64,000 nt of DNA from positions 218,207,157 to 218,271,156 of the forward strand of contig OY740716.1 in assembly GCA_963513945.1 (NCBI GenBank), written 5' to 3'. Below are positions 22,476 to 35,744 of this stretch, piece by piece (position 1 is the first letter of the stretch; every line of letters begins with the position of its first letter). Source of the DNA: Hydrotaea diabolus. Taxonomy: Eukaryota > Arthropoda > Insecta > Diptera > Muscidae. The position numbers and the translations under genes are program-made. Below the pieces are notes generated by a model. That model saw only the letters and a program-made list of their open reading frames with translations. It did not search any database and was not told the DNA's origin.

Positions 22476-25400
22476 CGTTGTTAAATTGATGATTCTCCCA
22501 AAGAACAAATTGTAACACTCAACTCTCATAGCTCATTATGATATTTCGAATTCAACATTATTATAATTTATTTTCTTTATATCTGTAAGTCTTTTATTTC
22601 GAATAGCAAATAATAATAATTAAATTTCTCTCATTTCATTTCTTTTTAGGTAAGTTTCAATCGATACATTGATCTAGATACTAAAAACATAAAGGACGTA
22701 AGTAATAAAAAAATAAACAATCGAAATCGAATGAATATTTCAGTGCAATTATTTTTAACTGTATCATCCCGGCTAAAATTTCAACATTCGCCTACAGAAA
22801 AAATTTGTAGCATCTTGAAACATTTAATATTTTTATTAGATTTCTTTATATTTTGTTAAAAATATATCATAAATAAGCTTCAGCATCGAACATGTACTTT
22901 AAAAGAAATAGAACTCGTAGTACAAACTGTTGTTTTTTTATCAAAACATGATTAACTTCAATACCTATAATTTTGAGATATGGCTAGTCTATCAGAGAGA
23001 TGAGAGTTATCAAAATAAATTTTATTGAATTAAAACGGTATATCGGCGAAATATTTTTACCGTTCATTGAATATACTTCAGTGTTATATAGTACAGCGTT
23101 ATCGATAACACTACAATTTTGTATAACGTACGCTACATAATTCCATCCCTAGCAAAAGTCAATATTATATCGCTTTTTCTAAAAAAACATATCTTGCCGT
23201 TCGTTGGGTTATTCCCCCACCTTGTCAACTGAATTAGAACAAAAAAAACTGATTTGTTTTCTGTCGGTTCGTCAAAAACCTGCATTTGTGTGTCTTTCTT
23301 TCATTTCACTGTACCAAAAAAAAACACCTGTTGTGTTATTATAAAAAAACTGTTTGCCTAACATGACACATTTCGGAAATCACAAGATATTCTTTCCTAC
23401 GAAAAATTTCTGTTGTTTTTTTGTTGCTTTGGATATATACTCGTATATAACAAAATACACATTAAAAAGATTAAGGAAATTTTGACGATCAAATAAATTT
23501 AACAAAATACACAAACAAAACTTATAAAAACGAACCAAAAAAAAAACCGAGCATACGAAAGAAAAAAAAAAATTGGCAAGCATTTAAAATGGAAAACAAA
23601 ACAACAACAAAGACGAGAATTAAAGACTTTTCTAAAAATATGTAGTAAACCCAACAAAATCGGAAAAAAAATTTGAAAAAAACCGAAACCGAAATTTTTC
23701 GCACGAACGGTTTCGTTTGTGAGAAATTGAAAAAGAGAGCACACAACACCTCAGCACAGTGGGAATCAGTGATGTCAACTTTTATTGCAGGAGAAAGGCG
23801 TAAGGAAATAAGAGGAGCGAAAGTTTGGTTTTAAGAAAATTTCCAAATAAAACATTGATGAACATTTGCTCACAATGTCCCTGTAAATTTTACGGCAAAA
23901 TGTATTCTCAAAATGTTAGTACACTTAAAACACGCTAAATAGTAGTTAAAGCCACTTTTAAAAATAAAACTTCTTCGGGAACTGATTTTTCCACATGTAA
24001 CAACTACAAATTCTTCTTGCGAGTCTTTCCTCATTAACAAAATAATAATTGCCAAAACGAATGCCCTAAATAAAAATTAAGAAATTTAAATGATTGCATA
24101 TAGAATTGAAAGACTTAGTACAGTGGGCAACTTGCAGTTCTTAGAAGATTAATTCCTTAATTTTTTTAAATCCTATAATCATTCTTGAGTACATTCTTAG
24201 GCAGGCCTTTTAGAAGACCTTCTTTTGAATTATTCGAAAGATAGTAGACGGACAACAACTACAAATTTTCCCTTTGGAATTATCGACGGGTAAAGTAGTA
24301 GGGGATTCGCTCGTGGTTCACAGTTTTTGATGCTAATTCTGTTGGTTAAAAACCAGCATGACTTTAGTTAAAAACCTAGTGAGGCTGAAATTCTAGTTAA
24401 TAACACTATCCCCGTCATTGTACATTGCTCTCTGCCGAGAATGTGGCTACGATAGTCGAAAGTGTGTGTGACCAAACGCTTTGTTATCCTACCATTTTGA
24501 ACTCTAAATTGCTTTAAATGGATAACAGCTCAAAAACTGATATTTTCATCAAAGCCTCATCTGGAGATTGGAAAACCTCACATGATCCTCGAGAAGCCAG
24601 TGCATCCTCGATTTAGGATTTTTTTTTAGCAGAGGCATCCTTGGTCCATTTACCTTAGAAAATGCTTCAGCAATTCCATTAAGATTAGCGGTAAGCACTA
24701 AAAAGCCTGATAAACCATTTTTGGCTTGAAGACATGCTTTTAGACGATCTTTAGTTTGATCTATTGGTAATCGTTTTTTTGGCCATCTCGGTGTTGCCAA
24801 TTGGCTCTAATTTGAAAAATTTAGAAATTTTTGTGGGGTACTTAGGTGATCCGATGTTATAAGAACAATCAATCTGAGATAAAGCCAGCGATGAGATAGG
24901 GCCAGAAACCCTTAACAAGGTCTTTGTAAATTGGGTTGACAGCCTGTCACACAAATAATTTTTTGAAAAAACCATTATATACCGGTAAAAATATTTTTGT
25001 TAGTTTTAAATTAAATAAATATAACTTAAATAAATAAATATAACAATTGAACAAACTATCATTACTATTCAGTTGCTCTTTGACAATTATGTTTTGTTGA
25101 AGAAGCAATGATAAGAAAAGCAGACAATTTTTGTAAAAAAAAAAACGCTGAATGTTCATCACTGTTAGAGATGTGCCTGCTGCTAGAGACGAGTATAAGA
25201 GTTGTGCCTTTGAACACAAGGCGGGAATATAAGAGATTTGCTTTAATGGTAGAACAAGTCGACCAGCTAAGAAAATGTGACAATTGTTATTTTTTCACCA
25301 TAACTACCACGACAAAAACACTGGCTGACTCTTTTAGGTTTAGGATTTAATTAATTAACATTAATTTATTCAAAATGTAAATTCACATTTTCTAGCATAA

Positions 25401-25900
25401 AAATGCTGTTCTGGTACGAGATGTGTAGGATGATTTCAGTTTAATTTAACCAACTGCGAATGAAAAGAACAGCCTCTGCGAGTTTAAAAAGAATATATTT
25501 AATTATAGCAAACAAAAAAACACACTTTTTATATAGAAAGAATCTTGGTAGCTGCCGAAGAGAGTATCCGCCAGAATAGAACACATACAGGCGCACAGAA
25601 CACACCGATACAGGTCCCGCCAATCTAATGTAGCGTTTGTGAGCGTATACGAACGATCTGTGTTCAGTATTGGTTGGATATGAGATATTTTTAATTTTCA
25701 ATTCTATACGTTGTCGGTTGTGCTGTTGTTGTTGTCGTCGACGATTTTTTTTTGTTTTTGCACAAAAACAGATCAAAACTAAAAGAAAATCTTTGTGTAA
25801 AGAGCAACAGAATTTAGTCACAAACGAGTAACGAAACACTGCGGTAATAACGGGCGTCTTTTTTTCAAGTCTGATGACACAAAACGAAAAAAAAAATAAA
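22476..25900. other. Non-coding DNA upstream of kay
   Basis: No gene is supported. A patch at about 24430-24470 (SAENVATIVESV in one frame) recalls the same transposase linker as 21860 but is too short to call. Overlapping minus-strand open frames at 24549-24975 and 25441-25935 show no recognised motif. T-, A- and GTTGTTGTTGTCGTCG-type simple sequence is present. Confidence 0.5.
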
Positions 25901-28900
25901 ACCAAAACCATTTTTAAACAACGACAACGAACCAAATAACGCGCAGAATTTATATTTCATGTAGAATAAAGAAAACCCCGTTACGAAATATTACAAGCGG
26001 TGATTTTGTTAATTTCCTTTAATTGAAATTTAAATAATAACGAATTTTCTAAAAAAAAAATAAAATATAAATAAAACACCAGAAGTAAATAACGATTTTA
26101 AAGGAAAAGAAAAATCCCATTTAACGTAACCTTTTAACCATAATTACGAAATTCATCGAACGGAGCGATTTAAGAAAGAGAGCTAGCGAGAGAAAATAAC
26201 GCCTCGCCTTTCAGAAAGAAAAACGGATTCGACGAGAGCAGAGAGCGATTTGTTGTGGTACATCGTGGGATTTTTCCTATATGGAATTAGCTGAAATTCA
26301 CTTCAACCAATAAAAATATTTGACAACAATTTTTAATATAATTTTCTAAAATGATAATTTTTTTTGTGAATTGATAAGATTTTTTGAATAATTTTTTTAT
26401 TATTACAAAGCAGATAAATTAAACGAATTAAACGACAATAAAAGTTAACCGCTCATATAATAAAACAAAATTCATACTTTAAACGAAATACAAATTGAGA
26501 GCAAAAGAGAACAACCAGAAAGAGAGAAAAAATCTTAAAACCACGATAAATACACGTGAACCAAATAAAGCCAAAAATTATTATAAAAAACAACAACAAA
26601 AATTAAAAATAAAAAAATTTATAAACTTATATTAAATGTAAAGCAATAAATATAAATGATTTACGAAAACGATTTCAAATCTATAACGTATTAAAAAATA
26701 TATAACCTACCAAAGTTTAAGAAGTTTAATGTAAAATAGTCAACTAAATTAAAATAATAATTTTTTTGATTTATAAGTCCACAACAAAGTTTAAGAACTT
26801 GTGCGAGAAATTAATTAAGAAAATAGTTAAATTAAATAAATATTTTTTTATTTTGAAAATCCAAAACTTAATCTAAATTTAAAATAAATATTTGTTTCCC
26901 TAAAAACGTCTGCATGCTTAAACTAATTGAATAGAAGTAAGCATTAAGATTTAATTATCTAGATTGTTTTGAAAATCTTTGATTACAATTAATTTTGTAA
27001 GCTTAAAAGATTATACACAAATGTAAAACATTAAAAAATTAATTTACTTGGTTGGTTTTACAAAAATAAAAAATAAAGTTGTACAAAAAACATAAAAGAC
27101 TTTGATAAAATAAAATTGTTTGTTGGAATATTTAAAAACTTATTTAATGCCTTAAAATTAAAACAAAGTTTATAAATTAGAAACAAAGGCACAATATTTT
27201 TTATGCACTCCCAAAAGAATTTGTTTTTGAACTGAAATCCAAGTGAAAGTTATCAAATATCACGTTGCAATTTTGTTATAAAAGAATAGCAATAAAACCA
27301 AAACACAAATAAAAACATAATTTAAATTTTCGTTTACTAGAAGGCAACCTTTAAGGCTGTTTAAGTTTGCACTTCTGAAAATTAAAAAGTAAAAGAGGAC
27401 AAAGCAAAAACAATAAAAAGAAAAGAGTAAACATTTTAAAAACTCAAAACACCAAAATCACGTCGGTTTGTGAATTATTGTTTTTATTACGAAAATTGTT
27501 AAAAACCTCATTGTTAGTCAACTTTAGTAAAAGGGACTGAACATTTTTTTATTGAACTATTTGCAATTAAAACATTTTAAAAGAACTCAAAATAAACATC
27601 GATCTGTGAATTGGTTTTTTTTATACGGCTAAAGAATTTTTTCGCCTTTAAAAAATCATTTGTAAAAATAAAAGTATTTGTGAAAAACATCTCAAAAATT
27701 ACATTGATCGTTTTCATAATTTTGCTCTTTATAGCGAACGTTTATTAAATTAGGATTTGTTTGTAGATTCTAGTAGAAACGGCCGATAAATTTCGAAAAG
27801 TTTTTAAAAAAAGAAATCTTTGACTTAAAGTTTTTGACGAAACTAGTCGTTTCTTTACTCTTACTGAATGTGGTTAAGATTAAATTAAGATTAAAAGATT
27901 AAATTTTTTATTAGATCAAATACGTTTAAATTAAAATAAGAAACAAAAACTTAAAATTTTAAGATTTTTTTATTATTAAATTGTTGTTGAATTGTTTTTG
28001 AATGTATTGTCTGTTTAAATATTTATTTTTAAAAACTCTCAAAACCCCAATATTGTGAAATCTTAACAAGTTTTTTGTTGTTTTTTTTGTTTAATACAAA
28101 TCTTTATCTCATTTGAAAAGAAAAATATCTATATTTCGTTGTAATTACTATTGAAAATTATTATGATCACGTGGGTTTTGAACACAAAGCTTTTGGTCCG
28201 TGGTGACCAACATGTTGACGACGACTTCTTAGGAATCCCACAATTTTCAAAAGTGTTCACCAATCATAATAAAAATGTAAAACCACCTGAAAAGAAAGAC
28301 TGTTTAAGTATTTGATAATAATAATAAAAAAATCAAACAAACGAATATCTAAAATAAAAACAAAAACGATAAAAATACAAACAACGAACAGCGAATACGA
28401 TTACAACGATTATAAAACGATTAACGATCACATTTTTTATTTAATTATATTTTTTAACTTTTAGTTCTGAAAGAAATTTGTAAACCAAGAGCTTAAACCA
28501 AAAACGACAACTTTTGTCAGCGGTTTATCTGTTTTCAACGGTGCCATAAAACTTTTTCTTAAATCAAAATAAAAACTAATTAAATTGCAAAATATACATA
28601 CATTTTGTAAACAAATCTTTTCTAAGAAAAGCAACCTATTGTAAATATTTTAGAAAATTAAAAGCTATCCCAAAAACCAAGAAACTTAAGACATAATTTA
28701 TAAAAGACGCTGAATATTATTTATTAGGAACAAATTTGTTGTTTTAAAACTAGTCAAGGCTATTTTTATTGTTAGTTTATATTATAACTTTTAGACAACC
28801 TCTTATCCGCCCCCTTATTTTGTTTTTAGCAAGTAATTAAAGTTATTACACTTTTATTAGTTTGTCTAAGGAGATTATTGATTTAGACTTGTTATCTATT

Positions 28901-28911
28901 AATTAAGCTAT
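25901..28911. other. A-rich region 5' of kay: probable leader/promoter DNA
   Basis: Three kilobases dominated by A-rich sequence with almost no open frames, ending at the kay start codon. At 26160-26260 there is a purine cluster (AGAAAGAGAGCTAGCGAGAG, GAGAGCAGAGAGCG) of the GAGA type common near fly promoters. Long A-rich leaders with many upstream ATGs are usual for fly developmental regulators. No splice sites or start sites could be fixed. The non-random 50-codon frame at 28163-28315 lies within it. Confidence 0.45.
28163..28315 (+). CDS. Possible small ORF / upstream ORF of kay, 50 codons
   Basis: ATG at 28163, stop TGA at 28313-28315. The product begins MITWVLNTKLLVRGDQHV, continues DDDFLGIPQF and ends PPEKKDCLSI. 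Its first two thirds are far less AT-rich than the kilobases around it, and it uses a mixed amino-acid set rather than the K/N/I/F-dominated products of AT-rich noise. It lies about 600 bases upstream of the kay start, so it may be a regulatory upstream ORF or an alternative 5' exon. A competing reading is structure: TTATTATGAT near the start pairs with ATCATAATAA near 28270, and TGAACAC pairs with GTGTTCA, so the island could be an RNA hairpin. I recognise no homologue. Confidence 0.35.
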   Translation: MITWVLNTKLLVRGDQHVDDDFLGIPQFSKVFTNHNKNVKPPEKKDCLSI

Positions 28912-30162
28912 ATGAAAAACTTAAATGTAAAACCGTACCAAGCGTACCATCCCTATAATATACCCGCAAATCATCATCACAGTCAGAACCTGAACCAGAG
29001 CCAACAACATCAACACCAACAGCAGCAGGAACAGCAACAGCAACAATTTTCAAATAATTCCCACAATTTAAGCTCTTATAGCGCAGCTCAAAGATATCCG
29101 AATAACTCGTATACGGCCTCGTCAGTGGCTGCTACCACAAGTTCCAGTGTTACACCTGCTACTGTCCCCACTTCATCGGCTCATTTACAAAATAATAATA
29201 ACACACCACCTACGCTTGGCGGTTATTTAGCTAATCAACAGCACTTACAACAACAGCAGCAGCAACAATTAAGACTACACCAAAGTTATAATCAACAACA
29301 ACAGCAGCAGCTACAACAGCATCATCCATTGCAACAGTCTCAAACAAATATGTTAAGCTTAAATCAAAACAATACCTATAACTATAATTTCCATTTCAAT
29401 GCAATATGCGGCGCCGGCAACAACAACACTGGCAGCAGCAACAATACCAACAACGCTAGCAACAGCAGCAGCAACCACAACACCATCAAGCCATATCACA
29501 ATAACAGCGCTCTCTCTCGTCCCCAACGACCGAACTCTCTAAATCTCAATGCCATGGCTTCTTTGGCCCCACCAATTTCCGGTGCCGCCTACTCACAACC
29601 AACAGCTTCCGCCGCTGTTGGCCCCGCGACTGCGCCAGCAAGTGGCGGCAGCGGCGGTGGATTTCCATTTACACCGCAACAATTTTACCATCAACGTGAA
29701 AATTTATTTAATTTCTCGGCCACGAATGCTCAAAATTATTTGCAACAAAGTTTTAATAATTATAATATGCAACAACAGCAGCAGCAACACCAGCAACAAC
29801 AACAGCAGCACCAGCAATTGCAACAATTTCAATTATTACAGCAACAGTTAAAACAACAGCATCATAAACAGCAGCAACAACTAAACAATCTTGTGGAAAA
29901 TCAACTCACACCTGTTTCCAAGAGCTCATCATCCATCACTTCGCCACCTGCCACTTCTAGTGGCAGCAACAGTTTAACAAATGCTGGTGCTGGTGTTGCT
30001 ACTGTTAGTAACACAACAAATCAATCGAATAACAATAATAATAACAACACTATCAACAACAACAATAATAATGGTAACAATAGCAATAATAATTGTGATC
30101 GTCTTGCCATGGATGCCTGTGAAATTGCCAATTTCCTCGCTAATGAGCTATTTATGCAACAG
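28912..30162 (+). CDS. kay: kayak (Fos transcription factor), first long coding exon
   Basis: Encodes residues 1-417 of the long (alpha-type) isoform of kayak, the single fly Fos protein. It dimerises with Jun to form AP-1 and acts in dorsal closure, wound repair and stress signalling. The start MKNLNVKPYQAYHPY matches the start I recall for the Drosophila long isoform (MKNLNG...HPY). The exon is low complexity, with several glutamine runs (near residues 25-45, 112-150 and 285-325) and asparagine runs (about 365-395). It ends with MDACEIANFLANELFMQQ, nearly identical to the fly protein at the same splice junction. The donor is CAG|GTAGTT (GT at 30163), phase 0, so the few codons beyond it to the stop at 30180 are intronic. 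The start ATG lies in an A/T context (AGCTATATGA), and no better in-frame start is seen upstream. Confidence 0.92.
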
Positions 30163-30620
30163 GTAGTTAAACATTTTTGAAATATTTTTCAATTTTTGTA
30201 ATAATGGAAAACACGTAATTCAGTGTGGACAGTGTGAAGATTAGGGCGGGTCGATTTAAAAATCGACCAAAATCGTATTCTAGGGATCAAAAGAAGAAAC
30301 TTTGCCCGTGCAACTATACCTCTGAAACGAATACTGATGAACCGAATTTTGACCGGCAGGTTCAAATTTAGAAATATCCCACTTTGATCCGTTTAGAATG
30401 CCCCAATCGAGTCCAAAAGAAATTTTTCTTTGAAACAAAGAAATTTCGTTTTTGGAGCCATTTCAAAGATAATATCTTCTACATCTAGATTGTAGATACA
30501 TAATGAAAATTTTTTCATTATTAAAAATATATTTTATTATCCTATTTTTTTAAAATCCTAAGAAACAAATTTTAAATAACCTGCTTTTCCTTGAATTGAG
30601 CTGTTTTAAACATTTTTTTA

Positions 30621-30947
30621 GTCCCCCATTTACACAAGGTAACTTTACTTGCCCCAACTCTCAGTTTGTAGAAGAGAGAGGTAGGTAAGCCGAATGGAAA
30701 GGGAAAAAAGTTGCCCATACTGGTAATTCCTTTTGTGTTTTTTGTAGCGTGAAGTTGGCTGCAGATTATTTTAGTATTTTTCTCACACAAAAATCAGAGC
30801 GAATACGTATATCACAGAATATCAGAAAAGACGAGAATGAAAACAAAAATTGCCATAACTGAATTGACTTGTGTAAACACAATAGGCAAGTTCAAAAGGG
30901 TTTCATAAAAATTGATGCAGGTAAAGTTGCCTTGTGTAAATGGGGAC
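30621..30947. mobile_element. 327-bp MITE with TTA target-site duplication
   Basis: Ends are GTCCCCCATTTACACAAGGT on the left and, inverted, GTCCCCATTTACACAAGG on the right. The match extends to about 30 bases (AACTTTAC). TTA directly flanks both sides (30618-30620 and 30948-30950). A 3-bp TWA duplication is characteristic of PIF/Harbinger elements, so this is probably a non-autonomous member. It lies in kay intron 1. Confidence 0.75.
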
Positions 30948-31179
30948 TTACAAAGAAATGCAGAGACTTGCACCCAAAATTAAAGTGCTTTTTTGAAAAT
31001 ACAAAAACTTTATCGAAAACGTTTTCCCTATCGGTCAATAAATAAATAAAAATTCTGACACTAATAAATTAAAAGGACAACTCAGTGCTTAAAAGGAAGA
31101 AATTAATTTTAAATGACTTTTCTTAAATTCAATATTTTGTATTTGGCAAAAGCTGTGCTTGTTGCATGTATCTAAACTA

Positions 31180-31480
31180 GTCATTATATGGAAGTTGCTC
31201 GGTTAGCAGCAGAGTTGGCCCAACTCTCTAAGGAAACGATTAAGAGTTATTTGTTCAACAACAAACTAAACATGACACACCCTGCTACATAAAACATGTG
31301 TTTTTTTGTTAGGTACACTAAAAATAATCAAACTGGAAAAGGCGTATTCACGATATCGTATTGGGTTCCTCTCCTCGAGATGGGAACTTTAAAATCATTT
31401 CAAACTGATTATTCGAAAACATTATTTATATTTTTTCAAAGCAAAAGTGTAGCAATTAGACTTACGTAATTCTTATAAAA
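31180..31480 (+). repeat. Partial copy of dispersed family F1 (left part)
   Basis: TATATGGAAGTTGCTCGGTT, AACGATTAAGAGTTA and AACTAAACATGACACACCCT, then AAAGCAAAAGTGTAGCAAT near 31440, in the same order as 18064-18664. The right end is missing or too diverged. Confidence 0.6.
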
Positions 31481-31879
31481 TCCTATTGAGAAACTAGGAG
31501 AAATATAAATTTCCTTTAATTTGAGAGAAACATGACTTTTTTCCATTATTTAGAAACCCAAGAAACAGGCAGCGTTATTTCTTTTTGTACTATACATTGA
31601 AATCAATATTTTTGGCCTTAATGGCTTTGTTTACCATACATGGATTAAATAAATTAAATTATATATCAAGAGTAAAGATTCACAAAAATGTGCATTTAAG
31701 TCTAAGATCCATTGACATTTCCAAATTTCGGAACGTTTAAAAATCTTAAGGCGGTGGCAACATAGTACTTGTTAGTACCGCCAATTAGCTTTTTTAAATT
31801 TGTATACTATTTTTGGGCATTATAAATCTACAAAAAAAAAATTATAATAGTAAAAAAAAATTATAATAATAAAAGAACA

Positions 31880-31965
31880 CATCAAATTTTGCTGAACTAT
31901 CGGTTTACCGACCACTTACTTGCTTAATTAGCGAGCACCAATCAAACACGTCTGTCGATAGTTTT
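31880..31965 (+). repeat. Short end fragment of dispersed family F1
   Basis: CCACTTACTTGCTTAATTAG followed by CGAGCACCAATCAAACACGT parallels ACTCGTTTAATAAGCGAGTA and CCAATAGAACACG at 20985-21025. Confidence 0.5.
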
Positions 31966-32266
31966 TGTTTAAAATAAGTTGATATTTCCTTGCCTATTAT
32001 TTTTAAGTTTTAGGGCTATAGTTCAACAAATTTAGGGAAGGTTTAAACTTGAGATTTAAATTTGAGATTTCAGGGATTTTTATTGTGTCATTTGAAAGTC
32101 TTGTTGACTGGCTTTTGAATAACTTTATAGATTCTCATTGATAAAAATTTTAAAAGAAACGTGGTCTCAAATCTGACCAACTAACTGACTAACTTATTTT
32201 CATTTGGTTAAAAATTCCAAAACAAAATTATTTTGCATATTATCATAACTAAAGACGAAAAATTGT

Positions 32267-32880
32267 TCAATATGGTCGATGTGCTCCCCTTTGCAATAAT
32301 GTGGAAAAACACACTTCAGTAACGCACAAATTCTCGGTTTATTTGTCCACTGTTGTTCGTACACAATTACGAAACACTACTTGGTAAACTTGAAACGTAA
32401 AAAGACTAAATTCGCACACGTTTTGCCCAAAAAATCGGTTTCCTAAAATATTTGTATTTTTCCATTTCTCGTAAGAGCTTATTTCGCCCATTTTCTACAT
32501 TCTATCGACTTTGATCATAACCACTCCTACTCTTCTCGTTGTCGTCGAACATTCACAATATCGATAAGAGTTATCGGTTTTTTCGATCACAATTTTTAGG
32601 ATAAATTTTACAAAATGAGCGATGTGCTTCTTCATTGCAATAATGTAGAAGAACAGCACTCGGTAACTCACAAATGCTCGTTATATTTTTCCCCATTCGT
32701 TTGTACAGAATCACTAGAACGCTAGAAAGTCAAAACTGAACACACAAAAAAACACAGAAAGAGTATTTGCAAAATGATTTTTACTCAAATCTGTTTTTCT
32801 ATTTCTCGATAACGCTCAAATCGCCCATCTGGTTCAATTTATCGTCTTTGTTCCAGCAATATATTTTTGTTCTGACTAAA
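32267..32880 (+). repeat. Diverged ~345-bp tandem duplication in kay intron 1
   Basis: CGATGTGCTCCCCTTTGCAA at about 32277 parallels CGATGTGCTTCTTCATTGCA at about 32621. GCAATAATGTGGAA/GCAATAATGTAGAA, AACGCACAAATTCTC/AACTCACAAATGCTC, and CATTTCTCGTAAGAGC/TATTTCTCGATAACGC follow at matching offsets. It is a clear but old duplication of non-coding DNA. Confidence 0.65.
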
Positions 32881-35744
32881 TTCTAGTGTCAGGAACTGTC
32901 TGCAAATAAAATATTTTTTCACACAAACACATTGTATTGGAAACGCTTGTGCTTTTGTATTAAAATGTTGGCCTTAAACTTTAATTCTGCGTAATCTGGA
33001 ACCATTTTTGGGATGAGATCAATTAATCAAAAAGAACCCCTCTTGTCGATGAGAGCAAAAAATTTCAAAAGTTTACTTAACATTTTAGCTTTTAACAACT
33101 CTTCTCTTTTTAATAAAACACAATGCGTTTTAATTTAGCTTTATAAGCAGATTACGTAGGCTTCTACATATTGCGTAAAAACCAACAGGAGGATATCAGA
33201 AATATTGGAGCCGACATAGACAATAAACAACACTAACTCAAAAAGAATGGCGGAAATCCAAAATTCAGACGCTCGTGTTTGCTTTTGCGTGTAGAGATTT
33301 TGCACCGCGATTTATAGGATAAATGGTAAAGCACTTAATTTTGATATTAAACAATTAATTTTCAACAAACACAAGCTCGTTTAAGATTTATCAAAAAAAA
33401 AAGCCAAACACATTAAAACGCGAATTGCCAATTGGCATAAAATTAGATTGACGCGGTGAAAAAAATTTCCACACACGTTTTATTTCTTTACTTCTTGAAA
33501 ATTTGTACATAATTTTGATTTTCATCATCCGAATGAGTAATCTAATTGAACATTAATTCAAAAATATGCATTAACAATTAAAATATGTGTATGTACAGAC
33601 ACATTTTTGAAACAAAATCAAAAAGAAGCATTTTTTGCGAAAAATACAAAATTCACACCTGATCATAAAAATGTATAAAAAATGATTTCCCCATTAATTT
33701 TCTTCTGAAACATATACAAGTTTCCTGCAGACCATTTGGCTTCTTTTGCCGCACTCAATATTTTATTTATTTTTTTGTTCTTGTGAAAATTTATTTTCTA
33801 TAATATTAAATGGTATATATGTATGTATAAGTATATTTATGCAGCAATAATATAATGATGTGTATGGTTGTCACCGTGATTTTAATGGGTCACACCTACA
33901 CGTGAGAGATAAATCCGTACGTTTGGCTTGCGTTTTATATATTATTTTCGCTTGTTTGTTTTAATCTTTTTTTAAGGGGAAATTTTCATCAACAACATCT
34001 GTGCGTTGGATTTGGCAATGAATGAGAAGATGGGGAAGACCTGAGACCATAAGTAGTTGGTTCTATATGCCAACGTCATTGATAAATATTTTCAAACTTA
34101 AAAATAAAAAAAGAATACTACTATTGTCGGAAGGAAATTCTCATTTCATTTAAATGTTTTGTTTTAATACACTCCTCAATTGATGCAGGATAGGGATTAT
34201 GTCATCTCCAATATCTTCCCGCTCGCATACATTTCCGGTTTCACTTTTTGCATAGGGTACATTTTCGTTATACTCATAATTGCCGCATCATTTGTTTATG
34301 CGAATTATTCGCTTTAGACTACATTAACACGTTTCAATTGTTTATTGGCCCACTGTACGTATTCAAGTGATTGCCACTGTTATCGATGCTATTTAAATAA
34401 TTTGTTTAAAATTTATTTTATTTTTATTGTTATTCTTTTCCGCAGAAGTCCGCAAACAAAACAAAAGCGGCGATAATGAAAATAAAACAAAATCGCGCAC
34501 ACACGTTGTGAGAAGTTTTATTTTTAAAGATGAACTCGTACCGAAATGTTTTTTTTTGGTTTTCAGCTTTTCTGAATACAAAATTCACAACAACATTTTA
34601 TAGTAGTTGTGCCTCTTATATTTTTTGTCTTTATTTCTATTTTTCTAGTATAAGGCAACATTGTTCGGTTGCAAAGAAGAGACTTTAATTAAAACTAATT
34701 AAACGCAATTGTTGTCGCCTTGTGTTGAGTTTTTTGCATTAGTTTTAATTTTCAGTTTGGAATTTTTTGTGTGTTGTTTATTTCTTTACTCCTTAATTTA
34801 ACATCTACGAAATTAGAAAAAGTTTTGAAAACAAAGTGTATTTCTGAAAATGTCTCAAATTTAAAAGAAAAACAAAAGACAGAAGGCTAATTTATGATTA
34901 GTTTTAAGGAGAATTTGTGAATTGTTAATTTGAATAAAAATGTCAGCTGATAACCTCGATTATAAAAATTGGCTAGCGTCGTTTCGAAAACAGAACAACT
35001 CTATTGTGATAAACATGTTAATTTGGCAGCACTGTACAAAAAAATTGTCGCTATTTTGAAAATGCATTAAAAAGTCCTTACTTTACTAGTATGGGACCAG
35101 AATATTTTGAGGGGTATGCATTTTCTGAAGGATGGCCTACCTGATTATATTTACGATGGATAAATTTCGAAAAAGAAGTTAGTTTACTTTTGCTCTAGAC
35201 AAGTTTCTACTTTTTTGTCACATATTTTAATTAGAAAGTGGTTTTATATTATTTTTAAAAAACAATATGAGTGTTACTGTACTTTTTTACTAGTAAAAGA
35301 GAGTTAAAACGACAGTTCTCTCAGAGAAGAAAATTTGCTAAAAGAACGGAACGAACTTGAAGTAAAAATAGTAAGAGCAAGTAAAAAATGAAAAATATTT
35401 TTAAATTAAAAAAAATTTTAAGATTTAGAAGTGAAATAATAGTTTTTGTTTCCCAGGTCTGAAACAGCTGACAACAGTTATTTACAATTTTTTCTCTTCT
35501 CTCTTATATTTGCTAGCAAATTTTACTAGTTTCCGGAGTACAAGAACGGTTTCTAAAGTAAAAGTGGTAAAACCTGTAAAAAAAGGTAGTACGTACAGGA
35601 ACAGAGTTCATTTAAGTTTATTCCCAACTTTGAGAAGGTTTGTAGAAATTTGTATCAGGGCTCCCTGCGCAACCTTTACCAACTTGTCACACCTCAGACG
35701 GTTTGCCAGGTTTATTGTACATCTTGTCAAATATTAGCTGTGTT

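Noticed and set aside
24549..24975. Minus-strand frames of 74-83 codons with a mixed composition
   Set aside because: Possibly transposon debris, but no family motif could be recognised.
25441..25935. 164-codon minus-strand frame
   Set aside because: Low-complexity F/L/R-rich product with no domain; probably an open frame by chance in simple sequence upstream of kay.
30163..30180. kay exon 1 reading on to the stop at 30180
   Set aside because: The GTAGTT donor follows LFMQQ, exactly where the fly protein crosses a splice junction.
34940..35059. 39-codon frame starting MSADNLDYKNWLASF in kay intron 1
   Set aside because: Looks more protein-like than most noise, but is short, has no convincing donor site and resembles no known kay 5' exon I can recall.
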